DNA from: a virus
Reading direction: 5' to 3' (one strand)
DNA: 26,457 nucleotides
IMG/VR virus record: IMGVR_UViG_3300042453_002706
Coordinates: 1-26,457 of that record
Made by a program: the position numbers and the translations under genes. The notes beneath the pieces were generated by a model. That model did no database searches, was not told where the DNA came from, and saw nothing but the letters and a program-made list of their open reading frames with translations. Below are positions 14,318 through 21,169 of the stretch, piece by piece. Every line of letters begins with the position of its first letter. Within the stretch, counting starts at the first letter, position 1.

Positions 14318-14644
14318 TCAACGGAATTCTGAAAGGCCATTATCTTGACGAGAATAATGACCATCAAAGTGAAGAAGAAGCATTGCATAATGAATCACCT
14401 TCATCAAGTCTCTTTTATTGCGACCATCTTTATCACCATAACGAGACCCATACTTTAGAATATTTGCCTGACAGAAACAAGGAGCAAGATCTTTTGCTGC
14501 CATCAGATCAATTGTCTGAATATCTTTATAGTCTTGATTATGTCCGCAGTAGTGACTTCCGTAAGTACTAGTCACATAGTCTTCAATATCTTTCATGATT
14601 TTATCTTCGTTGTACTTCCAAAGATTGTTTTTTGTTTCACTCAT
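14318..14644 (-). CDS. Conserved cyanophage protein, possibly DUF3310-like
   Basis: 108 residues. The middle (DYVTSTYGSHYCGHNQDYKD) and end (ILKYGSRYGDKDGRNKRDLM, then KVIHYAMLLLHFDGHY) resemble the small phage family with a YxxRYGxKxGxNxxDLxKAxHY pattern, close to DUF3310. No biochemical function is established for that family. It lies 23 bp before the gp45 ATG, so it is probably co-transcribed with the clamp. Confidence 0.6.
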   Translation of the reverse strand: MSETKNNLWKYNEDKIMKDIEDYVTSTYGSHYCGHNQDYKDIQTIDLMAAKDLAPCFCQANILKYGSRYGDKDGRNKRDLMKVIHYAMLLLHFDGHYSRQDNGLSEFR

Positions 14645-14671
14645 AATTACATTAAATGTGGATTGACCATT

Positions 14672-14701
14672 AAAAAAGAGAAAGAATATAATTTCTTTCT
14701 C
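14672..14701 (-). terminator. Rho-independent terminator
   Basis: On the minus strand GAGAAAGAA pairs perfectly with TTCTTTCTC, followed by TTTTTT. It separates the small gene at 14758-14985 from the clamp unit. Confidence 0.75.
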
Positions 14702-14757
14702 TCAGTCTATCACGACTTCTTGTGTATTGCAATTGTTACATAAACATCATTTTATGA

Positions 14758-14985
14758 TTATGCAATATTGTAATCTTCCTGATAATATCCAGAGATTACT
14801 TTATCATAGTTTGCCGTAGGGCAATTTGATAGACGATGATGAAGATGATTTAATCCTGAAACTTGATAGTCTTCATACTGATTATCTTGAAGAATTCCAA
14901 TGAGATGCTTTCGTTCATTTGATGTCTTAGGATTACGAAGAGCACACCTGTTAATTCCTTCAAGATTTCTGTAAGTTCGGGACAT
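14758..14985 (-). CDS. Conserved cyanophage hypothetical protein
   Basis: 75 residues (begins MSRTYRNLEGINRCALRNPK). The pattern MSRTYRNLE...RxPKTxNERK and the ending VISGYYQEDYNIA is one I recall from small proteins of T4-like cyanophages; function unknown. It is basic at the N-terminus and acidic at the C-terminus. A GAGGAA lies before the ATG. The upstream gap holds an AT-rich possible promoter (TATTATAAAATA, about 15011-15025). Confidence 0.65.
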   Translation of the reverse strand: MSRTYRNLEGINRCALRNPKTSNERKHLIGILQDNQYEDYQVSGLNHLHHRLSNCPTANYDKVISGYYQEDYNIA

Positions 14986-15042
14986 AATTCAATTCCTCAA
15001 TTACACATACTATTTTATAATACTTTTGGTTCTTATGCAAGT

Positions 15043-15303
15043 TCAAGCATAAGAATAGTCATCATAATAATCACTATTGTCAATGACTTCCCATTCAGCA
15101 ACGGTTTCAAGAAACTCTTGAAGTTTCACTTTGTCATTTACATCTACACAATCCATTACAATTGTAGTCGTACAAAGTGCAGGACCATACTCAGGAGGAT
15201 CAAAATAAGACCCTGCATAAGTGAGAACAACATTATCCACCACAGCAGTCACAGTCATTTCTTGTAGATCCTCATTTACTGAAATGTTCTCAATCTCAAT
15301 CAT
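15043..15303 (-). CDS. Hypothetical acidic protein
   Basis: 86 residues (begins MIEIENISVNEDLQEMTVTA), with alternating hydrophobic residues that suggest beta strands (TAVVDNVVLTYAGSYFDPPE) and an acidic Tyr-rich tail (DNSDYYDDYSYA). No family was recognised beyond a likeness to small cyanophage proteins. It follows the terminator at 15336-15361; GAGAAG lies before the ATG. Confidence 0.6.
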   Translation of the reverse strand: MIEIENISVNEDLQEMTVTAVVDNVVLTYAGSYFDPPEYGPALCTTTIVMDCVDVNDKVKLQEFLETVAEWEVIDNSDYYDDYSYA

Positions 15304-15335
15304 TTGGTTCTTCTCACTTTAGGGATTTATTATTG

Positions 15336-15361
15336 AAAAAAAGAGAGGGGAATCACCCCTC
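15336..15361 (-). terminator. Rho-independent terminator overlapping the cobS-like stop codon
   Basis: On the minus strand GAGGGG pairs with CCCCTC around a 5-base loop, followed by TCTTTTTTT. The TGA of the cobS-like gene (15353-15355) falls in the loop region, so the last codons form the stem. Confidence 0.85.
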
Positions 15362-16495
15362 TTCAGTTTTAGATTCTGTTGATTGCTGAAATTCAGCATC
15401 AATTTTGTCGTATAGTTCTACGAAAGTAGTCTTCGTTTCATCATCAAAACGATTCAGACAAACCTTGAGTGCTTTGTCTTTCTTACCAAAGATGGAATAT
15501 GCCTTGATGATATGAACAAGACGACGAGTGCTGATGACTTCATCAATTCCACCATCGTTGAAGGTCTTACGAATAATCTCAGACCAAGTACACAGGTGTT
15601 TGATAAAATCAGTGTGCTCACCGATCATCGGAATGTTAAGTGATTCTGCCACCTTAGTCAAGATTTTAGTCTCTGTCGCAAGAGTAGGATAATCCTGCTC
15701 AAAGGTAATCGGGAATCGCTCCAGGAATGCTTCATTAAGAACGTTAGTGCCAATGAAACGACCATCATCAGAACCCTTACCTTTGGTGTTTGCAGTTGCA
15801 ATCACATTGAATCCTGACTTAGGTGCAACGTGCTTACCAATTTTCTTGAGGAAGACACCTTTGCCTTCCAGAACAGACTGCAGACACATAATCTTGTTAG
15901 ATGCAAGGTCAATCTCATCAAGCAGAAGAATTGCACCACGTTCCATTGCTTCAATCACAGGACCATTGTGCCATACAGTCTCACCATTGACGAGCCTAAA
16001 TCCACCAAGCAAATCATCAGAGTCAGTCTCAATAGTGATATTAACACGAATCAGTTCTCGTTTCAGTTGAGCACAAGATTGCTCAATGCTAAAAGTTTTA
16101 CCATTACCAGAGAGACCAGTGATGAACACAGGATAAAAAATCCCAGATTGAACAACTTTTTTAACATCAGTAAAGTTGCCAAAGCTGACGAAGGTATCAT
16201 CTTTTTTGGGAATAAGATTTTGAACAACAGAGGTCATAGTTGATACACCAGGAACCGTATCGGAACCTTCGGCAGCAGCAGAGTTGTAAGTTTCTTCAAG
16301 TTCTTGCACAGTTGCCTCCAGATTCCATTTGCCACGACCAACTTTATATTGGTTGAGATACTTAGACAGAGTAGCATAAGTTGTATTAAGTTGCGTTGCA
16401 ACTTCTTTAACAGCATCAGCACCAAACTCTGTGCCAAACTTTTCTTTCAGAATAGAGATTGCTTGGTCGATCATAATGTTAGATTTGCTAGGCAT
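15353..16495 (-). CDS. cobS: CobS-like AAA+ ATPase (MoxR type)
   Basis: 380 residues. Walker A is ITGLSGNGKT (125-134); Walker B is ILLLDEID (189-196). The DLLGGFRLVNGETVWHNGPV segment is typical of MoxR/CobS AAA+ proteins. Residues 28-52 look like a helix-turn-helix (VATQLNTTYATLSKYLNQYK). In bacteria CobS pairs with CobT in cobalt insertion during B12 synthesis; cyanophage copies are common, but their true role is not settled and could be remodelling of proteins with a VWA partner. That partner is likely the protein at 17459-19657. Confidence 0.85.
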   Translation of the reverse strand: MPSKSNIMIDQAISILKEKFGTEFGADAVKEVATQLNTTYATLSKYLNQYKVGRGKWNLEATVQELEETYNSAAAEGSDTVPGVSTMTSVVQNLIPKKDDTFVSFGNFTDVKKVVQSGIFYPVFITGLSGNGKTFSIEQSCAQLKRELIRVNITIETDSDDLLGGFRLVNGETVWHNGPVIEAMERGAILLLDEIDLASNKIMCLQSVLEGKGVFLKKIGKHVAPKSGFNVIATANTKGKGSDDGRFIGTNVLNEAFLERFPITFEQDYPTLATETKILTKVAESLNIPMIGEHTDFIKHLCTWSEIIRKTFNDGGIDEVISTRRLVHIIKAYSIFGKKDKALKVCLNRFDDETKTTFVELYDKIDAEFQQSTESKTEEG

Positions 16496-16517
16496 CGGTT
16501 TGTTTGATTACTTCGTA

Positions 16518-16526
16518 ATCATAGCA
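16518..16526 (-). promoter_or_regulatory. Extended -10 promoter for the cobS-like gene
   Basis: The minus strand reads TGCTATGAT directly after the T-run of the terminator at 16527-16551 and 22 bp before the ATG at 16495. It is the same extended -10 form seen before several other units. Confidence 0.6.
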
Positions 16527-16551
16527 CAAAAAAAGGTGCCTCGGGGGCACC
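16527..16551 (-). terminator. Rho-independent terminator
   Basis: On the minus strand GGTGCC pairs with GGCACC around a 5-base loop, followed by seven T. It ends the unit of the paralogue gene at 16588-17400. Confidence 0.85.
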
Positions 16552-16587
16552 TTGGGACGGTTTGGGAAGTGGTCTTCGACTATTTAT

Positions 16588-17400
16588 TTACCAATTATCC
16601 TGAAGTTCATTGCTCCTAGGTCTTCCTGCATCTCTTTTACGACCACCTTCTCTTCTATTATCGTCCTCTTTTCTTTTGGACTTGTTAGGATTATGAGTAT
16701 CTGCAACCTTGGCCATTTTAGCAACTTGCTTATCTACTTTTTCATCTCCATCATCTTTTGAAGCATAGTAAGCTTTATATGCAGCCTGCTTGATCATTTT
16801 ACCTACAGGAAGTTTTTTATAACCTTCACAAATACTCTCTCTCCAATCTTCACTCATATTCACCATAATTGCTTCTGCTGCTTCTGGTGTTTCAGCATAT
16901 CCTTCATCAAGAAGATGTGAGAGGATGATATCGTAGAGGTCTACTTGTTCAGGAAGTCCTTTTTCCCCACCAACTTTACCCCAATGTTTGGGTTTACGTA
17001 CTCCACCAATCGTTGGACTATCTCTTTCGGATTTATTAAGAATCAACTCATTCTTAAATGCTTTTTGAGCATTTTTAGGCATTTTTCCTGCTTTTGTAGT
17101 CTTAAACTTTCTATTTGGTTGAATTCTTGGTTCAGGTCTTCCATATCTTCTTCCTGTGCTTTGAACATATCCATGTTCATCTGCGTGTTTTGCAGTTTCA
17201 GGTCCATATCTTCTTTCAATATGTGATCTAATTTTTGCTTCTCGTTCAAAATCATCTTCATCCGCATAATCATCACCCGCAGTAGCATATGCTCTACCAT
17301 ATGCTTTTATAAATGCCTTTTTGAGTCCTTCATCAAGTTGCTGTTCTTGATAAACTTCCAAATATGCTTCTTGTAGATTGCGAATGTCTTTAGCGTCCAT
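16588..17400 (-). CDS. Cyanophage structural-type protein, paralogue of 1457-2275
   Basis: 270 residues. It shares the MDAKDIRNLQEAYLEVYQEQ start and the block YDIILSHLLDEGYAETPEAA plus EAIMVNMSEDWRESI (about residues 155-190) with the protein at 1457-2275. The regions between and after these blocks are different, basic and of low complexity, so the two proteins seem to be shuffled around fixed modules. It lies between the CobT-like and CobS-like genes but has its own late-type promoter and terminator, so it need not act with them. Function unknown; a virion-associated role is an inference from the late promoter. Confidence 0.75.
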   Translation of the reverse strand: MDAKDIRNLQEAYLEVYQEQQLDEGLKKAFIKAYGRAYATAGDDYADEDDFEREAKIRSHIERRYGPETAKHADEHGYVQSTGRRYGRPEPRIQPNRKFKTTKAGKMPKNAQKAFKNELILNKSERDSPTIGGVRKPKHWGKVGGEKGLPEQVDLYDIILSHLLDEGYAETPEAAEAIMVNMSEDWRESICEGYKKLPVGKMIKQAAYKAYYASKDDGDEKVDKQVAKMAKVADTHNPNKSKRKEDDNRREGGRKRDAGRPRSNELQDNW

Positions 17401-17401
17401 T

Positions 17402-17428
17402 TTACAAATACTTTTTAGTTATTTGTAA
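17402..17428 (-). promoter_or_regulatory. Palindromic late-type box TACAAATA before a leaderless-like start
   Basis: TTACAAATA and TATTTGTAA form a perfect 9-bp inverted repeat with a 9-base loop. On the minus strand the left arm holds TACAAATA (17420-17427), a one-base variant of the T4 late box, and the right arm ends next to the ATG at 17400. The loop and the bases up to the ATG are identical to the leader at 2276-2294. Confidence 0.6.
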
Positions 17429-17430
17429 GA

Positions 17431-17451
17431 GGGGAGTATTAAATACTCCCC
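17431..17451 (-). terminator. Hairpin terminator after the CobT-like gene
   Basis: GGGGAGTATTTAATACTCCCC is a near-perfect palindrome just past the stop of 17459-19657. The following sequence on the minus strand is TCTTACA, so the T-run is weak. It runs directly into the late-type box of the next gene. Confidence 0.6.
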
Positions 17452-17458
17452 CAGGTGG

Positions 17459-19657
17459 TCAGGCAACTAGAGTAATAAAATTGCTGAGCAGTTTCTTGTT
17501 AGTTTTCTTCTTACCCAACATCCTCACAAATGATGATTTAATCTGAGACTTTGTTGCATTCTCGGGAACAGAGAACTCTTCATCCTGAGCAAGAGAAGAT
17601 GCAAGAACCACATTGAACTGATCGAAACCAGTCTCTTTGAACTGAACAGAAGAATTCTTTCTAAATTCAGCCTTCAGTTTCTCATAATCTTCTCCTTTGT
17701 TTCCATACCAACGGAAGCAAGACTGAAAATCACGACTCGGAGTGATTCGGAAGTTCACAAGATTTACAGTAGGAAATCTATCCTTCACAGTTTGAAGAAG
17801 AATCTTCGCATATGATGCAAAGTTATCATATCCATATGCAGGATAAATCCGACCAGTCTTACGATCACGAATTGCAGTGCGAGTATATTTGGTATTTCCA
17901 ATATAAGTTGGAGAAGTAGAATAAGCACCCTTTCGTTCAACCGTCACTGAATTCTGATATCCTTCTCCATCAGTCAGAAAGATAACATTCACCTTCTGAA
18001 GTTTATTCTTTGCCTGAAAATCAGGAATCAAAGAGTGAAGTGCAATGATACTTTCACCAATTGGAGAACCAGAAAGATCCAGATGATGAGGAACAGCACC
18101 ACGACGTTTCTGATAAGATTCACACACAGCCCAGATAGTCTTGAGTTGTTCCTCAAGAACACGATTATTTGTTTTGCTAGTGAACAAATTCATCAGACGG
18201 AAAGAGTTTTCTGGTGCGATGACATCAGCAACTTTATTAAACACAGGAGGATGATTTTGCTGAAGTTCAATATAAGAATTGCAATCCAAAGTGAAAGCAT
18301 AAACCTCAAAGGGAATATTCACCTTACGGCAGAACCAAATGAGATTCAACAGTTGCTTATAAGCATCCAGAAGAAATTCACTCATTGAACCAGACCAGTC
18401 AAAGATGAAAATCAGACCGTGATTCTTGCCGTCAGGCACCACAGAAACCTTCTTAAAGAGGTCTTCGTTGAACTTATAGGTATGAAGCTTAGAAGTATCA
18501 AGAACGCCCGTGCGAGCCGTGCTAGAGCGTGCATATTGGTCTGCAGACTTCTTACACTCAAACTCTTTTACCAGATAAGAAACTTCCTTTTCTGCAGATT
18601 TCTTGTAAGAAGCATAATTCTTACACAACTCTGCATAAATATCACGAGCCCAACCAGAAGTAGTCTGATAAAATTCCTTTGCTTTTGTGTGAATAAAGTC
18701 ATTTGGAATAATCATAGTATCAAGATTCATCTCAGGAAGTCCCACATAATGAATTTCCTGAGCATTCTTATCTATCAAATCCTTTGATTTTTCTTCAAAG
18801 GAACGAGAAGTCTTTGAAGACAGTTCATCCTTTTCAGACTTACCGTGATTATCACTTGCTTCTTGACCAAAATCATTTCCTCTTGGTGCTTCCACAGACT
18901 TACTCATCTCATCACCAAAGGATTCACCATCAGTTTGAGATTGACCCTGAGAATCCTGCTCAAGTTCGGTCTTATTCTGATTATTTTGATTCTCATTCTC
19001 TCCATCTTGAGCAGAAGAGTTCTGTTGAGGAGTTTCTACTTCTTCTCCACCAGGACCAGACATATCCTCATTTCCATTGGGAGTAGGAAGATTATCAACT
19101 TTCTGACGCTTGTATTTCACAAAATCTACAATATCTTGTGAAAGTTGAAGAACTTCATCGAACGTTTCAGTCTGAGAAGCACGAGTTACATACTCATTCT
19201 CCAAATCAGAGAAAGCAATGTTATGAAATGCCCCAATCTTAAAGTAAAGATTAATACGGTCAATGAATGTCAGTTCATTCAGATTCTCTTCCTTGGTTGA
19301 AAAGAAATCATCGTTGTTGAGTTCTTGATATCCATTGTAGAAAGTCCGAGACAAACCAGGATATTTTTTCTTCATCAGACGTTCTACACGAGCATCCTCA
19401 AGAATATTCACAAAATCGTGTGGTACTTCTGGGTATTTTTTCGTCCAATCAATATTGGGAGTTGCGAGACTGTGGCCTACCTCGTGGGCACACATTAGCG
19501 TGTATACTACATCACTTGCGCGGTCCCAAGTTGGTAAAGTGAGAACTCTACGATCAACATCAAACATAGCAGTTTGAACTTTTTTATGCTCAATAATCAA
19601 ATTCTCCATCGCAAGGCATTTAGCCAGCATTCCTTTAACTTCTAAATTAACCGACAT
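17459..19657 (-). CDS. CobT-like protein: zincin plus VWA domain
   Basis: 732 residues. The N-terminal part has a zinc-protease motif HEVGH (58-62) and a likely third ligand in NILEDARVERLM (Glu87). Residues about 190-300 are low complexity, rich in Gln, Glu, Ser and Asn. From about 412 there is a VWA domain with the metal site DWSGS (420-424, GLIFIFDWSGSMSE). The layout matches CobT-related proteins that pair with MoxR/CobS AAA+ ATPases, one encoded nearby at 15353-16495. In cyanophages such genes are often called peptidase or cobT. Whether it acts in cobalt chelation, proteolysis or protein remodelling cannot be told from sequence. Confidence 0.85.
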   Translation of the reverse strand: MSVNLEVKGMLAKCLAMENLIIEHKKVQTAMFDVDRRVLTLPTWDRASDVVYTLMCAHEVGHSLATPNIDWTKKYPEVPHDFVNILEDARVERLMKKKYPGLSRTFYNGYQELNNDDFFSTKEENLNELTFIDRINLYFKIGAFHNIAFSDLENEYVTRASQTETFDEVLQLSQDIVDFVKYKRQKVDNLPTPNGNEDMSGPGGEEVETPQQNSSAQDGENENQNNQNKTELEQDSQGQSQTDGESFGDEMSKSVEAPRGNDFGQEASDNHGKSEKDELSSKTSRSFEEKSKDLIDKNAQEIHYVGLPEMNLDTMIIPNDFIHTKAKEFYQTTSGWARDIYAELCKNYASYKKSAEKEVSYLVKEFECKKSADQYARSSTARTGVLDTSKLHTYKFNEDLFKKVSVVPDGKNHGLIFIFDWSGSMSEFLLDAYKQLLNLIWFCRKVNIPFEVYAFTLDCNSYIELQQNHPPVFNKVADVIAPENSFRLMNLFTSKTNNRVLEEQLKTIWAVCESYQKRRGAVPHHLDLSGSPIGESIIALHSLIPDFQAKNKLQKVNVIFLTDGEGYQNSVTVERKGAYSTSPTYIGNTKYTRTAIRDRKTGRIYPAYGYDNFASYAKILLQTVKDRFPTVNLVNFRITPSRDFQSCFRWYGNKGEDYEKLKAEFRKNSSVQFKETGFDQFNVVLASSLAQDEEFSVPENATKSQIKSSFVRMLGKKKTNKKLLSNFITLVA

Positions 19658-19680
19658 ACAAGGTGTGCTTTTGAACTCCT

Positions 19681-19692
19681 AGTATCATAACA
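19681..19692 (-). promoter_or_regulatory. Extended -10 promoter for the CobT-like gene
   Basis: The minus strand reads TGTTATGATACT, matching the TGnTATGATACT form found at 1388-1399 and 22986-22997. It lies 23 bp upstream of the ATG at 19657 and just past HEG B, so the host gene keeps its own promoter despite the inserted endonuclease gene. Confidence 0.6.
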
Positions 19693-19717
19693 CGCATCAG
19701 GTGCTCTTAAGGAGTTT

Positions 19718-20584
19718 CTAGGACACCTTTTTAAGTGTCCTCCCAATATTCCAGTCATCACCAGGGCAATCAAAACTCATTATATTATTTTTTCCATCAG
19801 TCCACCATCGTTTTCCTTTTCTTGCCTCACTTTGTTTTTTTCTAGTTTCATCACTAACAATTTTACCTAAATTATTTTTTCTAGTTTTTTCTCTAAATTC
19901 TTTTGTTTTATATACTTTACTCTTGGAATTGAATACTCTACCAAGTAACCAGCCTTCACCAGGACAATCAATACAATGTTTATCTTTAGTTCCATTATTC
20001 CACCATCTTCTTTGTGATACTTGTTTAGAAATTATTTCTTTATGTTCTTTTGTTAATTTTCTACCACTATTTTTTTCTGCTATTTTTTGTTTTGTCTCGT
20101 CACTACATACTCGTCCAATATTGATATTGGGTCTGCCTCTATACCATTCATCGCCAGGACAATCTTTTGAATGTTTTGTATTTACTCCATCAGTCCACCA
20201 AACTCTCAATTTGTTTTTTTCAGACATTTTTCTCACTTCTTCTTCGGTAGGTTTTCTTCCTTTTATTGTATTAATAAATCTTATCCTTGATGATTCATAA
20301 AGATGAGAATTTAAATATTCATTTTTAGTTTTTTGATTATTCATACACCAAAAAGCAGTAATCATCTTTTTGGTCCTGCCATCATTTATTCCATATCTTT
20401 TTATCAGTGCTTTTTCCAATAAGGCGTGAGAAATATAATGTTCTCTTGCAGTAAGCACTACAATTTTATTATTATTTCCATAAATGCTTACAGGAAATAT
20501 ATGGTGTTTTTCTATATAACCTTCAGGTGGAACTCTATGTTCTGCTTTCCTTATAAGATTACAATAAGCCTTTAGATAATTCAT
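19718..20584 (-). CDS. HNH homing endonuclease with repeated DNA-binding modules (HEG B)
   Basis: 288 residues. The HNH site is IEKHHIFPVSIYGNNNKIVV followed by LTAREHYISHALL (about 24-56), with His28 and the central Asn visible. The rest alternates NUMOD3-type helices (GRKPTEEEVRKMSEKNK, SGRKLTKEHKEIISKQ, SDETRKKQSEARKG) with three copies of a WW-x-DG...DCPGDxWxxGR module at about residues 128-150, 193-216 and 256-280. These repeats probably read long DNA target sites. The gene is free-standing, between the candidate sRNA and the CobT-like gene, with no sign of an intron around it. Confidence 0.88.
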   Translation of the reverse strand: MNYLKAYCNLIRKAEHRVPPEGYIEKHHIFPVSIYGNNNKIVVLTAREHYISHALLEKALIKRYGINDGRTKKMITAFWCMNNQKTKNEYLNSHLYESSRIRFINTIKGRKPTEEEVRKMSEKNKLRVWWTDGVNTKHSKDCPGDEWYRGRPNINIGRVCSDETKQKIAEKNSGRKLTKEHKEIISKQVSQRRWWNNGTKDKHCIDCPGEGWLLGRVFNSKSKVYKTKEFREKTRKNNLGKIVSDETRKKQSEARKGKRWWTDGKNNIMSFDCPGDDWNIGRTLKKVS

Positions 20585-20681
20585 AATTCTACTCTATGGT
20601 CTGCATACCTATTTATAAGATAAAGGAGGGACTTTCACCCTCCTCCTGTAAGTTTGCAGACCACAGGTATAGGTATTTATA
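20585..20681 (-). promoter_or_regulatory. Two-arm late-promoter leader of HEG B
   Basis: In the direction of transcription: outer TATAAATA (20674-20681), 10 nt ending CTG, left arm TGGTCTGCA (20655-20663), hairpin GGAGGG/CCCTCC with TTTATCT tail (20625-20643), inner TATAAATA (20610-20617), 4 nt, right arm TGCAGACCA (20597-20605), 12 nt, ATG. With the CTG and the TAG after the right arm the stem extends to 12 bp with one G-U pair. Confidence 0.8.
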
Positions 20682-20685
20682 ACAG

Positions 20686-20708
20686 AAAAAAAGGAGTCCG
20701 AAGACCCC
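20686..20708 (-). terminator. Strong UUCG-loop terminator before HEG B
   Basis: On the minus strand GGGGTC-TTCG-GACTCC (one G-U pair) is followed by seven T. It is the second terminator after the promoter at 20789-20817 and lies just before the outer late box of HEG B. Confidence 0.85.
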
Positions 20709-20720
20709 TCGTGTTCCACC

Positions 20721-20782
20721 AAAAAATCCGTCCACACCACTAGACGGGACTTCACATCTCAAAGCTACAAAGAAGTGAAGAC
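20721..20782 (-). ncRNA. Candidate 62-nt small RNA
   Basis: A near-consensus host promoter (20789-20817) would start a transcript near 20782. It folds into two stems: a 12-position stem with two mismatches (GTCTTCACTTCT with AGATGTGAAGTC, 11-base loop) and a terminator stem CCGTC/GACGG followed by ATTTTTT at 20721-20747. The only reading frame is about 12 codons, beginning with an ATG near the expected start site. The unit lies between two coding units in a 240-bp gap. No known RNA family was recognised. Confidence 0.5.
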
Positions 20783-20788
20783 ATTATC

Positions 20789-20817
20789 ATCATATCATAT
20801 CAATTTTTGAATGTCAA
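20789..20817 (-). promoter_or_regulatory. Near-consensus sigma70 promoter
   Basis: On the minus strand a perfect TTGACA (20812-20817) and TATGAT (20789-20794) are 17 bp apart. This is one of the two best two-box promoters seen in the window. It lies just past the stop of 20826-21146 and points to the candidate small RNA. Confidence 0.7.
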
Positions 20818-20825
20818 CTCAGCGA

Positions 20826-21146
20826 CTAATCTCTTCTTCTCCACACATCACCATCTTCATCTCTCTTAAAGAAATCTACAATTTCATCTGCACTCGTAAA
20901 TCCAGATTTATGATCTGTAGGATCTGGACTTCCAAGGTCTAATTGATTTAGAAAATCATCCATATCTCCTTCTTGCATATCAGGATTTTGTGCTTTTCTA
21001 CGTGCCTGACGAAGCATCGTATTTGCAGATCTATTATGTTGAGAAAGTTTCTCTGCCCATATAATCTCACTTAGTTCTACGTGTTCTCCATTTGCAATGT
21101 TATCACAAATATTTTCTAATTTCATTCTATAATTATGAGACAACAT
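20826..21146 (-). CDS. Conserved cyanophage hypothetical protein
   Basis: 106 residues. The start (MLSHNYRMKLENICDNIANG) and middle (IIWAEKLSQHNRSANTMLRQ, then ARRKAQNPDMQEGDMDDFLN) are a pattern I recall from T4-like cyanophages, with no known role. It looks helical in the first two thirds with an acidic tail. AGGAAAA lies before the ATG. It directly follows HEG C, which appears to have entered between it and the small genes at 22103-22881. Confidence 0.7.
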   Translation of the reverse strand: MLSHNYRMKLENICDNIANGEHVELSEIIWAEKLSQHNRSANTMLRQARRKAQNPDMQEGDMDDFLNQLDLGSPDPTDHKSGFTSADEIVDFFKRDEDGDVWRRRD

Positions 21147-21169
21147 AAAAATTTTCCTATTTTTAATAT

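Noticed and set aside
16561-16592. TAAATAAATA near 16581-16590 as a late promoter
   Set aside because: It does not match TATAAATA, lies at the end of a gene, and is followed by a terminator with no gene start nearby.
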